Below are positions 7,769 through 16,481 of a DNA stretch of 35,961 nucleotides, piece by piece. The stretch spans positions 1 to 35,961 of the forward strand of contig JAUIHE010000012.1 of assembly GCA_030432195.1 (NCBI GenBank), read 5' to 3'. Within the stretch, counting starts at the first letter, position 1. Every line of letters starts with the position of its first letter. The DNA comes from Alphaproteobacteria bacterium. GTDB lineage: Bacteria > Pseudomonadota > Alphaproteobacteria > UBA7985 > JAUIBT01. The notes below the pieces were generated by a model. That model was given only the letters and a program-made list of their open reading frames with translations, was not told the origin of the DNA and ran no database searches. The position numbers and the translations under genes were made by a program.

Positions 7769-9385
7769 ATGTTCCAGCTATCCGATTCAGACCTAGATGA
7801 GGTCTTGCAGCGTGTGCGGGCGACATCAAAATCGCAAACTGAAGCCGAACCTTTGCGATTTTCGGTGCAACTTTATGACGCGCCAGAGAACCCTCAAGCA
7901 ACAGACCAAGCTGTCGTGCAGCGCGTAGCGCGCCGATTTGACTTGGCGGTGACGTGCGGGCCTCTATTTGAAAACAGCCCAGATATGGCGATGTTTCGCT
8001 TGCTGGAGATCCCGGGCGTGCAGGGTGTAGAGAGGGCAGATCAATTCGACCTTGCTCGGGCCATTTGGGGCTTGTTGGACGCCAGGACTGTCGAACCTGA
8101 TTTGCAGGACGACTATTATGATCTCGCCTCCTTGCTTAGAGGAGCCAAGTCCACCGAGACCAACGTTTTGGCCTTCTGCGAAGCCGACGATACGCAGCGA
8201 CCGGACGAGCGGAATTGGGCAATCGCTAAGACTAGATTTGCTGACGCTTGGGCCTATTCGACAAAACAGGGGCGCAAAGCAAAAGGCGAGGGAAGCTCCG
8301 TTTTCCTCGCCGACACCGGGTTGGTGGCCAACCATGGCGAGCTGCCCGCAAATGCACTTAAACACTCCTGTGCCAAAAACCTCATTGAGCCAAACCAGCT
8401 GCCGGTAGACCCGATGGCATCCGGTTTCAACAAAGGTCACGGTACGGCGACGGGCAGCGTCATCGCAAGTCCGGTGGACGGCGAAGTCACCGGCGCTGCG
8501 CCTGAAGCAAGCCTGGTTCCTATTCGTTGTATCGAAACGGTTGCTCGCGTTGGTCAGCTCAATGTGGCCCGGGCTATTGATCAAGCACGCGTTTGCGGTG
8601 GCCATGTGGTCAACATGAGTTTGGGTGGCCTATTTAGTTGGACCCTCAAGGAAGCCGTCAAAAAAGCTCGAGAAGCACATATCATTTTGGTCGCCGCCGC
8701 TGGAAATTGTGTGGGTTTGGTGGTTTGGCCCGCGCGTTTCGATGATGTCCTTGCGGTTGCGGGCACCAATGACGGTGATGAGCCTTGGGTAGGCAGTTGC
8801 CGTGGTCCGGCTGTTGATATCTCAGCGCCCGCGGAGTTTGTTCTCCACGCTGATGCAAAGGCTGGAAGCAACGCAACAAGTGTCGGGCAGGGGACGTCAT
8901 TCGCCGCTGCGCTCACCGCCGCCGCTGCGGCTTGTTGGCTATCCCATCACGGCAGGGACGAACTGATGGCAGGCCTGAGGGCGGATCAAAGACTTCAGGA
9001 GCTCTTCCGGGCCGCGATAACCGAGTCTTCACGGAAGGTGACGACACTGCCCGCTTGTGAATTTGGCGCCGGAGTGTTGGACGCCAAACAGCTGCTCGAG
9101 ACGGAGGTGGCGAGCTTGTCTGTGGGAAAAAGTCAGTGCGATGGCGAAAGTGATGCTGCGCAAGTAGTCTCGTTGTTTGACCAGGATCATAGAGACCTGC
9201 TTGGGGCCATAGCTAAAACGGCAGCCAATGACCGGGCATCCTTGATTGAGTTGTCGTGCATTGGCTTGGATCGCGCGCGCAATCAAGCTTTCCCTGGCCG
9301 AAGCGATCGCCCAATCCAGCGTCTTTCGATTGGGTTGCAGATGAGCTTGGGTGAGGCAGCCACTAACACGCTGCGTGGGCAATAA
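7769..9385 (+). CDS. Stand-alone cytosolic subtilisin-like serine protease (S8 family)
   Basis: A complete subtilase catalytic set is visible in 538 residues: Asp182 (LADTGL), His224 (NKGHGTATG), oxyanion Asn313 (AAAGNCVG) and Ser377 (GQGTSFAAA). There is no signal peptide or membrane segment. About 165 residues precede the catalytic domain and about 140 helical residues follow it; I recognise neither. Residues 30-110 could be a prodomain-like fold, but this is not demonstrable by eye. The start at 7769 has GGGAAGG at suitable spacing; 67 upstream codons in frame look non-coding. It sits alone between the SRAP gene and the convergent rlmE gene. No AAA ATPase lies alongside, unlike the IetAS defence pair. 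An intracellular processing or stress protease is a guess. Confidence 0.85.
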   Translation: MFQLSDSDLDEVLQRVRATSKSQTEAEPLRFSVQLYDAPENPQATDQAVVQRVARRFDLAVTCGPLFENSPDMAMFRLLEIPGVQGVERADQFDLARAIWGLLDARTVEPDLQDDYYDLASLLRGAKSTETNVLAFCEADDTQRPDERNWAIAKTRFADAWAYSTKQGRKAKGEGSSVFLADTGLVANHGELPANALKHSCAKNLIEPNQLPVDPMASGFNKGHGTATGSVIASPVDGEVTGAAPEASLVPIRCIETVARVGQLNVARAIDQARVCGGHVVNMSLGGLFSWTLKEAVKKAREAHIILVAAAGNCVGLVVWPARFDDVLAVAGTNDGDEPWVGSCRGPAVDISAPAEFVLHADAKAGSNATSVGQGTSFAAALTAAAAACWLSHHGRDELMAGLRADQRLQELFRAAITESSRKVTTLPACEFGAGVLDAKQLLETEVASLSVGKSQCDGESDAAQVVSLFDQDHRDLLGAIAKTAANDRASLIELSCIGLDRARNQAFPGRSDRPIQRLSIGLQMSLGEAATNTLRGQ

Positions 9386-9419
9386 AGCTGCAGGCGAACC
9401 ATGTCGCGGCTGGCGATGC

Positions 9420-10253
9420 CTAACCCTTGAACCCCACGGCGACGATAAACTGCTCGCGGGAATCAGAGCGAGAGGCGTCGGGCTTGACCGTCTGCACCTT
9501 CTTAAAATTGGCCTTCAGGCGGTCCAATGTCGCCTTTTGCGCACCGCCTTGCAGGACCTTGGCAACGAAGGTGCCGCCCGGAGCTAGCAGCTGTTCGGCC
9601 ACATCAAAAGCGATGTCGATCAACGTCATGACCCGCAAGTGGTCGGTCTGGGCGTGCCCGGTCGAGGGCGCGGCCATATCGGAAATAACGGCGTCCAGTT
9701 TGCCGCCCGCTTGCTCGATCACCCAAGCCTGGGTGTCCTCGTCGCGCATATCGCCTTGCCAGATAACCGCGCCAGGCACCGGCTCAACTTCTTGCATGTC
9801 GATGCCCAGTACGCGCGCATCTGACGGTTTTGGGTTCTCGTCATCGGTTTTGTCCGCGCCGGTGCGCCGGGCGGCGACTTGCAGCCAACCGCCAGGGGCG
9901 CAGCCCAAATCCAAAATGCGGGCGCCTGGCTTCAAAAAGCCGAAACGATCATCGAGCCCAACCAACTTGAAGGCCGCCCTTGAGCGATAGCCCTGACGCT
10001 TGGCCTCGGCGACAAAGGGGTCATTGAGCTGGCGGTTCAGCCATCGTGCTGAAGAGTTTGTGCGCTTACGAGCCGTTTTGACCTGGGTGGTGAGCTGTCG
10101 CTGGGCGCCGATCGCCTGCATGGGGTCGCCCTTGGCAGCAGCGCCCGGCTTGACCGCGATCCCGATTGCTTTGGGGTCAGGCCGTTTGGCGGTCTTGCTG
10201 CGCGCTCGAGCGTTGCTCTTCGAGCCGGGAGAGGCGCTTGGTTTTTTCGACAT
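9420..10253 (-). CDS. rlmE: 23S rRNA (uridine-2'-O)-methyltransferase RlmE (FtsJ)
   Basis: The 277-residue protein contains the SAM-binding motif LDLGCAPGGW (about residues 114-123) and the K-D-K-E tetrad of FtsJ enzymes: Lys96, Asp192 (SDMAAP), Lys232 (AKVLQGG) and Glu267 (SREQF). It should 2'-O-methylate the conserved U2552 of 23S rRNA on the large subunit. An extra basic, low-complexity N-terminal tail of about 65 residues precedes the normal core, and a short insert rich in Asp and Pro (about 132-146) interrupts the region after motif I. The start at 10253 (MSKKPS) is the best Met before the tail; the ribosome-binding site is weak. It lies 173 bp downstream of the Ppx/GppA gene on the same strand, a common alphaproteobacterial pairing. 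Confidence 0.92.
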   Translation of the reverse strand: MSKKPSASPGSKSNARARSKTAKRPDPKAIGIAVKPGAAAKGDPMQAIGAQRQLTTQVKTARKRTNSSARWLNRQLNDPFVAEAKRQGYRSRAAFKLVGLDDRFGFLKPGARILDLGCAPGGWLQVAARRTGADKTDDENPKPSDARVLGIDMQEVEPVPGAVIWQGDMRDEDTQAWVIEQAGGKLDAVISDMAAPSTGHAQTDHLRVMTLIDIAFDVAEQLLAPGGTFVAKVLQGGAQKATLDRLKANFKKVQTVKPDASRSDSREQFIVAVGFKG

Positions 10254-10426
10254 GGGGGCGATATGGCTCTGGTTGAAACGAGATGCAAGGCACAAGGTTG
10301 CTGGCGCGGTGGGCTGTAGGGACCACAAGTACCAGCGCTAGTCTAGTCTTGGCGGCTGGCAAAAACCACAGGTAAAAGCCCAGATCCCAGCGGCAAGAGC
10401 CCAGGGCGTCGGCGGGCTGCGCGTGC

Positions 10427-11974
10427 CTAGGACCCTGCTGGGTCGCTGGAGCCGCCATGATTTTTGTGAGCCTGTTGGTGGCCACCTGGCGCTTTTGCGT
10501 TGCGCCCGTCACCCTTGGCATTGGCCATGGCGTGTTGGGTTCGCTTGCGCTGGTGCTTGCTGCGTCCGCCGGATTTGCCACCTGGCTTATTGCTGGGTTT
10601 GCCGCCTGGTTTGCTTCCGGGTTTAGTAAGGCCTTCCTCGCCGTGGCGCCGGGTCTTTCCCCGTAATGGGCCAGCGTCGCGTGGCTGAGCCATCAACTCA
10701 TACAGCATGCCTTCGCGCAAGCCGCGATCGGCAACCCGCAAACGCTGCAAAGGGAAGATATCCAAAATGCCCTGCAAGATCGCACAGCCGGGCAGCACAA
10801 GATCTGCGCGATGGGTGCCGATGCTTTGCAGGTTTGCCCGCTCATGGTGGTCCATGGCCAGCAAGCGCTGACAAACGCGCTCAATGGCGTTGATGGTGAG
10901 GTAGGAACCGTCCACGCGCGAGCGGTCATAGCGCTCCAGCCCTTGCACCAGCGCTGACAGCGTGGTGACGGTGCCGGAGGTTCCGATCAGTTGCACCTTG
11001 GCTTGGCGTTGATGGGTAGCGATGCGGTTTCGCCGCTCGAAGTCCGCCAGCGCCGCGGCCATTTCCTGACGAATGGCGTGATAGTCCGCGTCTGAGAGCG
11101 TTTGTCCTTTGACGCTGAGAGCCCCGGAATTTCCGGTCTGCTGCGCGCGCGCAGCGTAGCGCTCGGCCAGCGTGACAACCCCCATGGGCAAGGACAGAGA
11201 ATCCAAGGCCCGCGGGCGATGGCCGCCCTTGATTTGCAACCAAGAGATCTCTGTCGAGCCGCCGCCAATATCAAACACCAGCGCATAAGGGCGGCGCGGA
11301 TTCATCAGCGGCGCGCAACCCATAAAGCCGAGCTGGGCTTCTTCCTCGCCCGAAATCAGCTCTAAGGTTAAGCCCGTATCGCGACGTACCCGTTCTAAGA
11401 AGTCGTCGCAATTGGAGGCCGCGCGGCAGGCTTCGGTGGCGATGCACCGCACCTTGTCAACGCGATGGTTGGCGATGATGCTGGAACAGGCTTTCAAAGA
11501 CGCCAAGGTCCGCGAAATCGCCTCTTCCCCCAAGGCGCCGGTCAGCGCTAGCCCTTCGCCCAAACGCACGATGCGCGAGTAGGATTCCAGAATGCGAAAC
11601 GGGGGCCGGGGGCGACTGCCCTTGACGGTACGGGCCGCGGGAACCTCGCCCAGACGGTGGCCTCCGGGCACCCGGCGCGCGACAAGCAACCGGCAATTAT
11701 TGGTACCAAGGTCCAGCGCCGCAAAAACACCGCTGGCGTTTGTCTTGCGTCCCGTGCGGGGAGCGCGCCCTTGATTGCGCGCCTGCCTGTTTGGCCCGCT
11801 CTTGTGGGCGACCACTGTACCGTTCGCTGGCTGGCGGTCGTCGCCCTTTTGCGCGTTCTTGGCCGCCTCGCCCGTCTGAGCGCGCGCCACGGTATGCGCC
11901 TGGCTGTTTGCCTGGCTGTTTGCCGGGGCACCTGGCTTCATTTCAAAGGCCTGCGAGGAGAGCGGTTCGGTCAT
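10427..11974 (-). CDS. Ppx/GppA family exopolyphosphatase / guanosine pentaphosphate phosphatase
   Basis: The central region (about residues 83-410 of 515) is a Ppx/GppA ASKHA phosphatase: FAALDLGTNNCRLLVA is phosphate motif 1, ISGEEEAQLGF the following conserved segment, FDIGGGSTEIS phosphate motif 2, and IGTSGTVTTL the later motif. Such enzymes hydrolyse inorganic polyphosphate and/or pppGpp, linking phosphate storage and the stringent response; which one applies cannot be read here. Unusual are a Gln/Ala/Arg-rich N-terminal extension of about 80 residues and a C-terminal Lys/Gly/Pro/His-rich tail of about 100 residues with repeated KPGGK-type units, both predicted disordered and strongly basic. 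It precedes rlmE, whose product also has a basic tail. Confidence 0.88.
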   Translation of the reverse strand: MTEPLSSQAFEMKPGAPANSQANSQAHTVARAQTGEAAKNAQKGDDRQPANGTVVAHKSGPNRQARNQGRAPRTGRKTNASGVFAALDLGTNNCRLLVARRVPGGHRLGEVPAARTVKGSRPRPPFRILESYSRIVRLGEGLALTGALGEEAISRTLASLKACSSIIANHRVDKVRCIATEACRAASNCDDFLERVRRDTGLTLELISGEEEAQLGFMGCAPLMNPRRPYALVFDIGGGSTEISWLQIKGGHRPRALDSLSLPMGVVTLAERYAARAQQTGNSGALSVKGQTLSDADYHAIRQEMAAALADFERRNRIATHQRQAKVQLIGTSGTVTTLSALVQGLERYDRSRVDGSYLTINAIERVCQRLLAMDHHERANLQSIGTHRADLVLPGCAILQGILDIFPLQRLRVADRGLREGMLYELMAQPRDAGPLRGKTRRHGEEGLTKPGSKPGGKPSNKPGGKSGGRSKHQRKRTQHAMANAKGDGRNAKAPGGHQQAHKNHGGSSDPAGS

Positions 11975-12386
11975 GTCCTATAAATGGACGTGGCTTGGTC
12001 GAAGCGCAAACGCTTTGTGCGCGATTACGGGCAATTGAGCCTTGCGGACATCACACCAGCCTTGGCCGAGCGAGGATAGGGCACGAAGTCAGGGCTCGAA
12101 GTCAGGGCTTGTGTCACGATTGGGGCCAATGGGGCGCTGGACTTGCATTGTCTTGGGGGCCGCCATGCCTTCGCCCCAATTGAAGGAAAATGACACAAGA
12201 TCGCCTTCTATCTGAGATTGTGCATACTTTTGGCTAGTTATATAGCTGTTAGCGTTAAATGAATATTCTCTGTCCGATATTATTAGGCTTTCGAGTTCAT
12301 ACTAACTCAAGTCGCGTTTGCAAAGCGGCGCTTTGACCAGTGATTTTCTGGGACGGGTAAAAAAAGAATACTTTGGAGATTTTATC
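11975..12386. other. Gap of 412 bp: divergent promoter region
   Basis: This lies between the divergent Ppx/GppA and autotransporter genes. The half nearest the phosphatase is GC-rich and holds two tandem copies of CGAAGTCAGGGCT near 12083-12108 and an 8-bp inverted repeat (ATTGGGGC / GCCCCAAT) around 12119-12181. The half nearest the autotransporter (about 12190-12310) is strikingly AT-rich. I see no gene here. Confidence 0.6.
12218..12283 (+). promoter_or_regulatory. Candidate promoters for the autotransporter gene
   Basis: Two sigma70-like pairs with exact 17-bp spacing lie in the AT-rich block: TTGTGC (12218-12223) with TATAGC (12241-12246), and TTAAAT (12255-12260) with TATTAT (12278-12283). 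The second has the better -10. Either gives a 5' leader of about 100-135 nt. The -35 matches are weak, so an activator or alternative factor is possible. Confidence 0.35.
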
Positions 12387-14684
12387 ATGCGAAAGCCATT
12401 GCTGACTACCACAATGCTTTCCAGCTTGTTTTTGATGTCCGGGTTTGTTGCGTCCGCACAAGCCAACGACAACAAAGTCACCACCTCAGTGAATGGCACC
12501 AATTCCTACATCAGCGGCAGGGTGGGCGCGTCTGGCAATGCGATCAACTCTACCTTCGGTTCGGGTCAGACCTACCACTTCGAGATTGAGGGCAACGGCT
12601 ATAGCGTCGGCTATGTCTTGTCGGATAACGGTGATATCATCATCAACGAGGCGACCCTTGACGATACCTCAGCTGATAGCCGGTATGAAATCAGCATGCA
12701 GGGTGGCAATGACTACTTTGAAAACGCCTCAACGGGCGTGGTCAATGGCCAAGTTCACATGGGCGATGGCAATGACTCCGATACCTTCCTCCTAAACGGC
12801 ACACCCAGCCTCATTGGCGACAGCGCCTTGATTGATGGGGGTGTTGGCGGCAACGATATTTTGGCCTTGGGCGGCGCCAACGATGGCAGCATCTATGTCT
12901 TGGGCAGCACAGACCTGGCTCATATTGTCGAATTCGAAGACATAGAGCAGCGTTCTGGCGTTTGGTACACCTCTGCCAATTTGGCCTATGACAGCTTGAC
13001 CGTTTCTGGTGGACAATTGACTTTGGACGGCACCTCGAACGGCATTGATCTGGTAACAGTCGATAATGGCACGCTTGTTATTGACGGTGTGCTGACAACA
13101 ACGAATGATTTGGTCGTCAATTCCAGCGACACGACTTTGGGCTATCTGAACGGGACGGGCCTCATTCACGGCAACGTGGTCAACCGAGGCAGCATTTCCC
13201 CGGCAACCCATGGCACTATCGGTACCTTGACCGTTGACGGCGATTATACAGCAACGGCGGGATCGGTGCTGCAACTGGATGTTGATGCAGCCAACGGCCT
13301 TGGCGACCAGCTCATCATCAACAAGGATCTGTTGATTGATCCCGATGCCCGCCTTCAGATCAACACCTTGAGCGGCCCGGTTGACGGCCAGACCTTTATT
13401 ATGGTCTTGGCGGACGTTGGCGGTACCACCACGGGGCGCTTTGATCTGGTGACGCCTTTGGGTGACTCGTTCAACTTGATCTATGATGAAGACTCGCAGA
13501 ACGTCTTGTTGACCATCGGCGAGCAACTGGTTCCCGTTGTGGTGTCCCCGGATACCGAAGAAGAGACCATCGTTGCCGACAAAATCCTGAATTCGAATAT
13601 CGTTTTCCAGCAATTGATTACCGAGCCTGGCGGCAACAACGTCGCCGCGGCATTGCAAGCGGGCTTGGTACCAGAACACGAGTTGGCCTTGCTGACGCCA
13701 GAATTCTACATCGGTGTCTACCAAGCCAACGCCAACGCCGGACTGAGCGCTGGTCGCTACCTGATTGAGCGTATTGATGATCGCGAACACTGCGGCACGC
13801 TGGAAGGCGCAGGCCAGCAGAACTGCCGCCAGTTGTCGGACGGTATGAACGTTTGGGGCAGCCTGGATATGGATCTGGGTAACTTCGATGACCGCGAGCA
13901 CATGGATTTGGACTACCAGCTCTACCGCGCCATGTTCGGCTTGGATCAGCGCATTGGCAGCTCGACTCTGGGGCTGGCAGCTGGCTACGGCTTTGGCAAG
14001 GGCTTGGAAGACAATTTCGGCGATTACGCCACGCACTACGGCCACGTTGGCGCCTATGTGAGCCAGCACATGACCTTCTTCAACATCGACGCGGCCTTGG
14101 GCTATACCTTCGGCTGGGGCGAGGCCAATCGCACCATCAAGCAAATCGTCGGCAACAATCTCAACCAGACCTACACAGGTGAGATTCAGTCCCATTCGGC
14201 AACGGCGATGGCGCGCATTACGCAAGAATACCAGTCCGAAAACGGCTTTGAGTTCCAACCACAAGCCGGGTTTGAATACCACCTGGCCAGCTTTGGCGAC
14301 ATGCGCGAAAGTGCTGGCGGATCCTATTCCGCGCTGGGACTGGATATCGAAAACTGGAGCCACGATCAGCTGACCGGCTTTGCGGGGGCTGAGGTACGTA
14401 AGGCCTTTGAGTCCGGCAGCACAATTTTCATCCCGGAAGTTCGGGCTCTAACTCGCTATATGGTTATGGGGCAAGACATCGCTGTTCCGGCGGCTTTCAC
14501 TTTGGACCCCGCCAATACCCAGTTCTCAAAGAGCGCTAAGCTGCCACAGGCCACCTTCACGCTGGGCGGTGGCATCAATGTCGAAGCGCGCGAGGCTCTG
14601 ACCTTCTTCACGGACTATGACTTCACCTTCGGCGATGAATCGCACCAGCACGACCTGCGCGCTGGTTTGCGGGTCAAGTTCTAG
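12387..14684 (+). CDS. Type Va autotransporter with short beta-helical passenger
   Basis: The 765-residue protein has a Sec signal peptide (MRKPLLTTT start, hydrophobic core, predicted cleavage after SAQA near residue 26). A Gly/Asp/Thr/Asn-rich passenger of about 370 residues with beta-helix character follows, then a linker and a C-terminal translocator barrel of roughly 260-280 residues. The barrel ends LRAGLRVKF with the terminal Phe expected for BAM-dependent assembly. The passenger segment VNRGSISPATHGTIGTLTV is the type of repeat found in autotransporter-associated beta-strand proteins. No protease or lipase motif is visible, so the surface role (adhesion or aggregation) is unknown. GGAG lies 9 bases before the ATG at 12387; an in-frame ATG at 12318 would put extra residues ahead of the signal peptide. 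The only two Cys, close together near residues 470-480, could form a disulfide. Confidence 0.85.
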   Translation: MRKPLLTTTMLSSLFLMSGFVASAQANDNKVTTSVNGTNSYISGRVGASGNAINSTFGSGQTYHFEIEGNGYSVGYVLSDNGDIIINEATLDDTSADSRYEISMQGGNDYFENASTGVVNGQVHMGDGNDSDTFLLNGTPSLIGDSALIDGGVGGNDILALGGANDGSIYVLGSTDLAHIVEFEDIEQRSGVWYTSANLAYDSLTVSGGQLTLDGTSNGIDLVTVDNGTLVIDGVLTTTNDLVVNSSDTTLGYLNGTGLIHGNVVNRGSISPATHGTIGTLTVDGDYTATAGSVLQLDVDAANGLGDQLIINKDLLIDPDARLQINTLSGPVDGQTFIMVLADVGGTTTGRFDLVTPLGDSFNLIYDEDSQNVLLTIGEQLVPVVVSPDTEEETIVADKILNSNIVFQQLITEPGGNNVAAALQAGLVPEHELALLTPEFYIGVYQANANAGLSAGRYLIERIDDREHCGTLEGAGQQNCRQLSDGMNVWGSLDMDLGNFDDREHMDLDYQLYRAMFGLDQRIGSSTLGLAAGYGFGKGLEDNFGDYATHYGHVGAYVSQHMTFFNIDAALGYTFGWGEANRTIKQIVGNNLNQTYTGEIQSHSATAMARITQEYQSENGFEFQPQAGFEYHLASFGDMRESAGGSYSALGLDIENWSHDQLTGFAGAEVRKAFESGSTIFIPEVRALTRYMVMGQDIAVPAAFTLDPANTQFSKSAKLPQATFTLGGGINVEAREALTFFTDYDFTFGDESHQHDLRAGLRVKF

Positions 14685-14923
14685 CGCGCCCGGCGTGGGT
14701 CGTTTGATCTGAGGGCACTGCTCGCCAGCCAGAAGCTAGGCGGATCTGAGAGCCGCGCCTCTCGCGACTCGTCCGCACCATCAGGCCCGCGTTTGGGGCG
14801 CGCACCCTAGCACGGTGCTCTGTCTCCCAGCGCCGCCTTGATTTCTCAATTTGGGATTGCTGTACATGGCAATTGATCCGGTTCGCCTGGGCGGGATCGA
14901 TCGCTGCGCTGTGGGCAGCATAA

Positions 14924-14938
14924 GACGGAATTTCCGTC
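14924..14938. promoter_or_regulatory. 15-nt palindrome, candidate operator
   Basis: GACGGAA-T-TTCCGTC is perfectly symmetric around a single base. It could bind a dimeric regulator of the autotransporter-to-RND interval, but no regulator gene is present in the window to pair with it. Confidence 0.3.
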
Positions 14939-14965
14939 CCAACCAGGCACAATCTCCAAACTGTC

Positions 14966-15000
14966 ACCGCCTGTAACACCTTGTTATGGGCGGTTTTTCT
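14966..15000 (+). terminator. Intrinsic terminator
   Basis: A 12-bp stem with two G-U pairs (ACCGCCTGTAAC at 14966-14977, GTTATGGGCGGT at 14983-14994) closes a 5-nt loop and runs straight into TTTTTCTTT. It is the clearest rho-independent terminator in the window. Confidence 0.8.
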
Positions 15001-15141
15001 TTGCGCCTTCGGCTTTTGGGTCAGGTTGCCATTGTGGGCCAACAGCCGCACAAGGCCGCAAGCATCCGGCTTTGGTCTTCAGATTTTGGTGCGAGCGGCC
15101 TTGAAAGATGCAGCGCGCGCCTTTTCCTTGCCGGTCTTGCG

Positions 15142-15153
15142 CTCTATATAGAG
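15142..15153 (+). promoter_or_regulatory. Palindrome with TATATA core, candidate promoter or operator of the RND operon
   Basis: CTCTATATAGAG is perfectly self-complementary and holds a -10-like TATATA about 150 nt before the adaptor start. TTTTCC lies 17 bp further upstream as a poor -35. It could combine a promoter with a repressor site, as is common for efflux operons. Confidence 0.3.
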
Positions 15154-15300
15154 GCGAAACTGCGTCTGCCTGCTCTCCCCCGCAACAATCGGCGGGCGGT
15201 CCACTGGTCCGATGACGCCAAAACAAGCGCCTTGAGCCCAGCCGACCTTCGTCAGAGGGGGCAAGGCCCGCAAGCGCGCCGACAACAGAGACACACACCC

Positions 15301-16422
15301 ATGCTTCGATCCCTGGTACCTGCTATCGTTCTGGCCTTGGCAATTGCAGGCTGGCTTTATTTTGGCTTTTGGAGTGGCAACAGCCCGGAGGTCACCAAGC
15401 CCAGTGCCAAACTGGACGAGGTCGCCGAATTGCAAGCGGTGGCGGTTGCCAGTGTCGGCCTGCGCGATTTCCGTTCTGAATTGCGATTTACCGCGGAGAC
15501 CCGCGTGGACCGCAAGCTGGAGATCAAGGCTGAAATTGGCGGCCAAGTCGCTTCCTTGCGCGTGAAGCGCGGTGAGCGGGTGGTCAAGGATCAAGTCATC
15601 GCTGTTTTGGATGCCGACGAGCGACCCGCGCAACTTGCCGAGGCCAAAGCGTCTTTGAGCCAGGCCGAAGTGGACCTGCAAGCCAAGCGGTCTTTGATGG
15701 ACCAGGGCTTCGGCTCCCAGATCGACGTTGAGGTGGCAACTGCAGCGGTGGAGCGCGCCAAGGCTGCCCTTTTGCGCGCCGAGCTTGCCATGAAAAAATT
15801 GGAAGTCAAAGCAGGCTTTGCCGGTGTGATCGAAGAAACCTATGTTGAGCCGGGCGCTTTTGTGAACCCGGGCAGCCCCATTGCTTTGTTGCTCGATAAA
15901 GAGCCGATCGAAGTCGTTGGTTTGGCTGGCGAACGTCAGATTGGGCAAATCGAGCTTGGGATGATCGGTCAGGTTGACGTGGCGACCGGGGATACCTTTG
16001 AGGCCGAAGTGACCTACATCTCTACGGTCGCTGAAGGCGATACCCGCACCTTCCGGGTCGAATTGACTGCAAAGATGGACCATGCGGCCACGCGCAGCAT
16101 GAATTTGCCTGAAGGCGTTTCGGCCGAAGTTCACATTCAGACGCCTGCGCGCAAAGCCCACTTTGTGCCGACCAACGCCTTGACCTTGGGTCCGCAGGAT
16201 CAAATCGGGGTCAAAGCCGTGACCGACGACAACCAAGTCGTGTTCTACCCTGCGCGCATCATGCATGCCACGCCCGCCGGGCTCTGGCTGGCGGACCTGC
16301 CCGACAGCTTTAACTTGATCGTGCAGGGCCAGGACCTGGTGCGACAAGAAGAGGTCGTCGAAGTGCAAAAGCTAGACGATACCAACTTGGCCCGTTTGGG
16401 GCTTTTGGCGGACGCCCAATAG
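15301..16422 (+). CDS. RND efflux periplasmic adaptor subunit (HlyD/MFP family)
   Basis: The 373-residue protein begins with an uncleaved-type membrane anchor (about residues 5-24). The biotinyl-lipoyl-like half EIGGQVASLRVKRGERVVKDQVIAVLD follows at about 78-104, then an alpha-helical hairpin rich in Ala, Glu and Lys (about 105-160). The matching lipoyl half around KAGFAGVIEETYVEPGAFV comes next, and finally beta-barrel and membrane-proximal domains. This order is the canonical membrane-fusion protein that links an inner-membrane RND pump to a TolC-like channel. The ATG at 15301 is chosen because the anchor starts there; upstream in-frame codons look non-coding and only a weak GAGA precedes it. 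The RND permease gene starts 59 bp downstream, so the two form an operon. No outer-membrane channel gene is present. Confidence 0.92.
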   Translation: MLRSLVPAIVLALAIAGWLYFGFWSGNSPEVTKPSAKLDEVAELQAVAVASVGLRDFRSELRFTAETRVDRKLEIKAEIGGQVASLRVKRGERVVKDQVIAVLDADERPAQLAEAKASLSQAEVDLQAKRSLMDQGFGSQIDVEVATAAVERAKAALLRAELAMKKLEVKAGFAGVIEETYVEPGAFVNPGSPIALLLDKEPIEVVGLAGERQIGQIELGMIGQVDVATGDTFEAEVTYISTVAEGDTRTFRVELTAKMDHAATRSMNLPEGVSAEVHIQTPARKAHFVPTNALTLGPQDQIGVKAVTDDNQVVFYPARIMHATPAGLWLADLPDSFNLIVQGQDLVRQEEVVEVQKLDDTNLARLGLLADAQ

Positions 16423-16481
16423 ACCAAGACCGACCGCGCTCCGTGTGAGCGCCCGCTGAGTTCTTCAGAAAAGACGATATT

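Larger units (their letters stand above)
14685..15300. other. Gap of 616 bp upstream of the RND efflux operon
   Basis: I find no credible protein gene here. The gap contains a perfect 15-nt palindrome (14924-14938), a strong intrinsic terminator (14966-15000) and a 12-bp palindrome with a TATATA core (15142-15153). The terminator lies about 280 nt after the autotransporter stop and 300 nt before the adaptor start, so it may end the autotransporter transcript or a short non-coding RNA made from inside the gap. Confidence 0.6.

Noticed and set aside
7769-9385. Subtilase as half of an IetAS-type defence system
   Set aside because: No AAA ATPase gene is adjacent; the neighbours are a SRAP gene and rlmE.
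12792-14363. Long open frame (523 codons) on the minus strand
   Set aside because: It is antisense to the autotransporter gene, whose signal peptide and barrel are unmistakable. The antisense product has no recognisable domain.
15079-16368. Long minus-strand open frame (429 codons)
   Set aside because: It lies opposite the RND adaptor gene and shows the composition of an antisense shadow.
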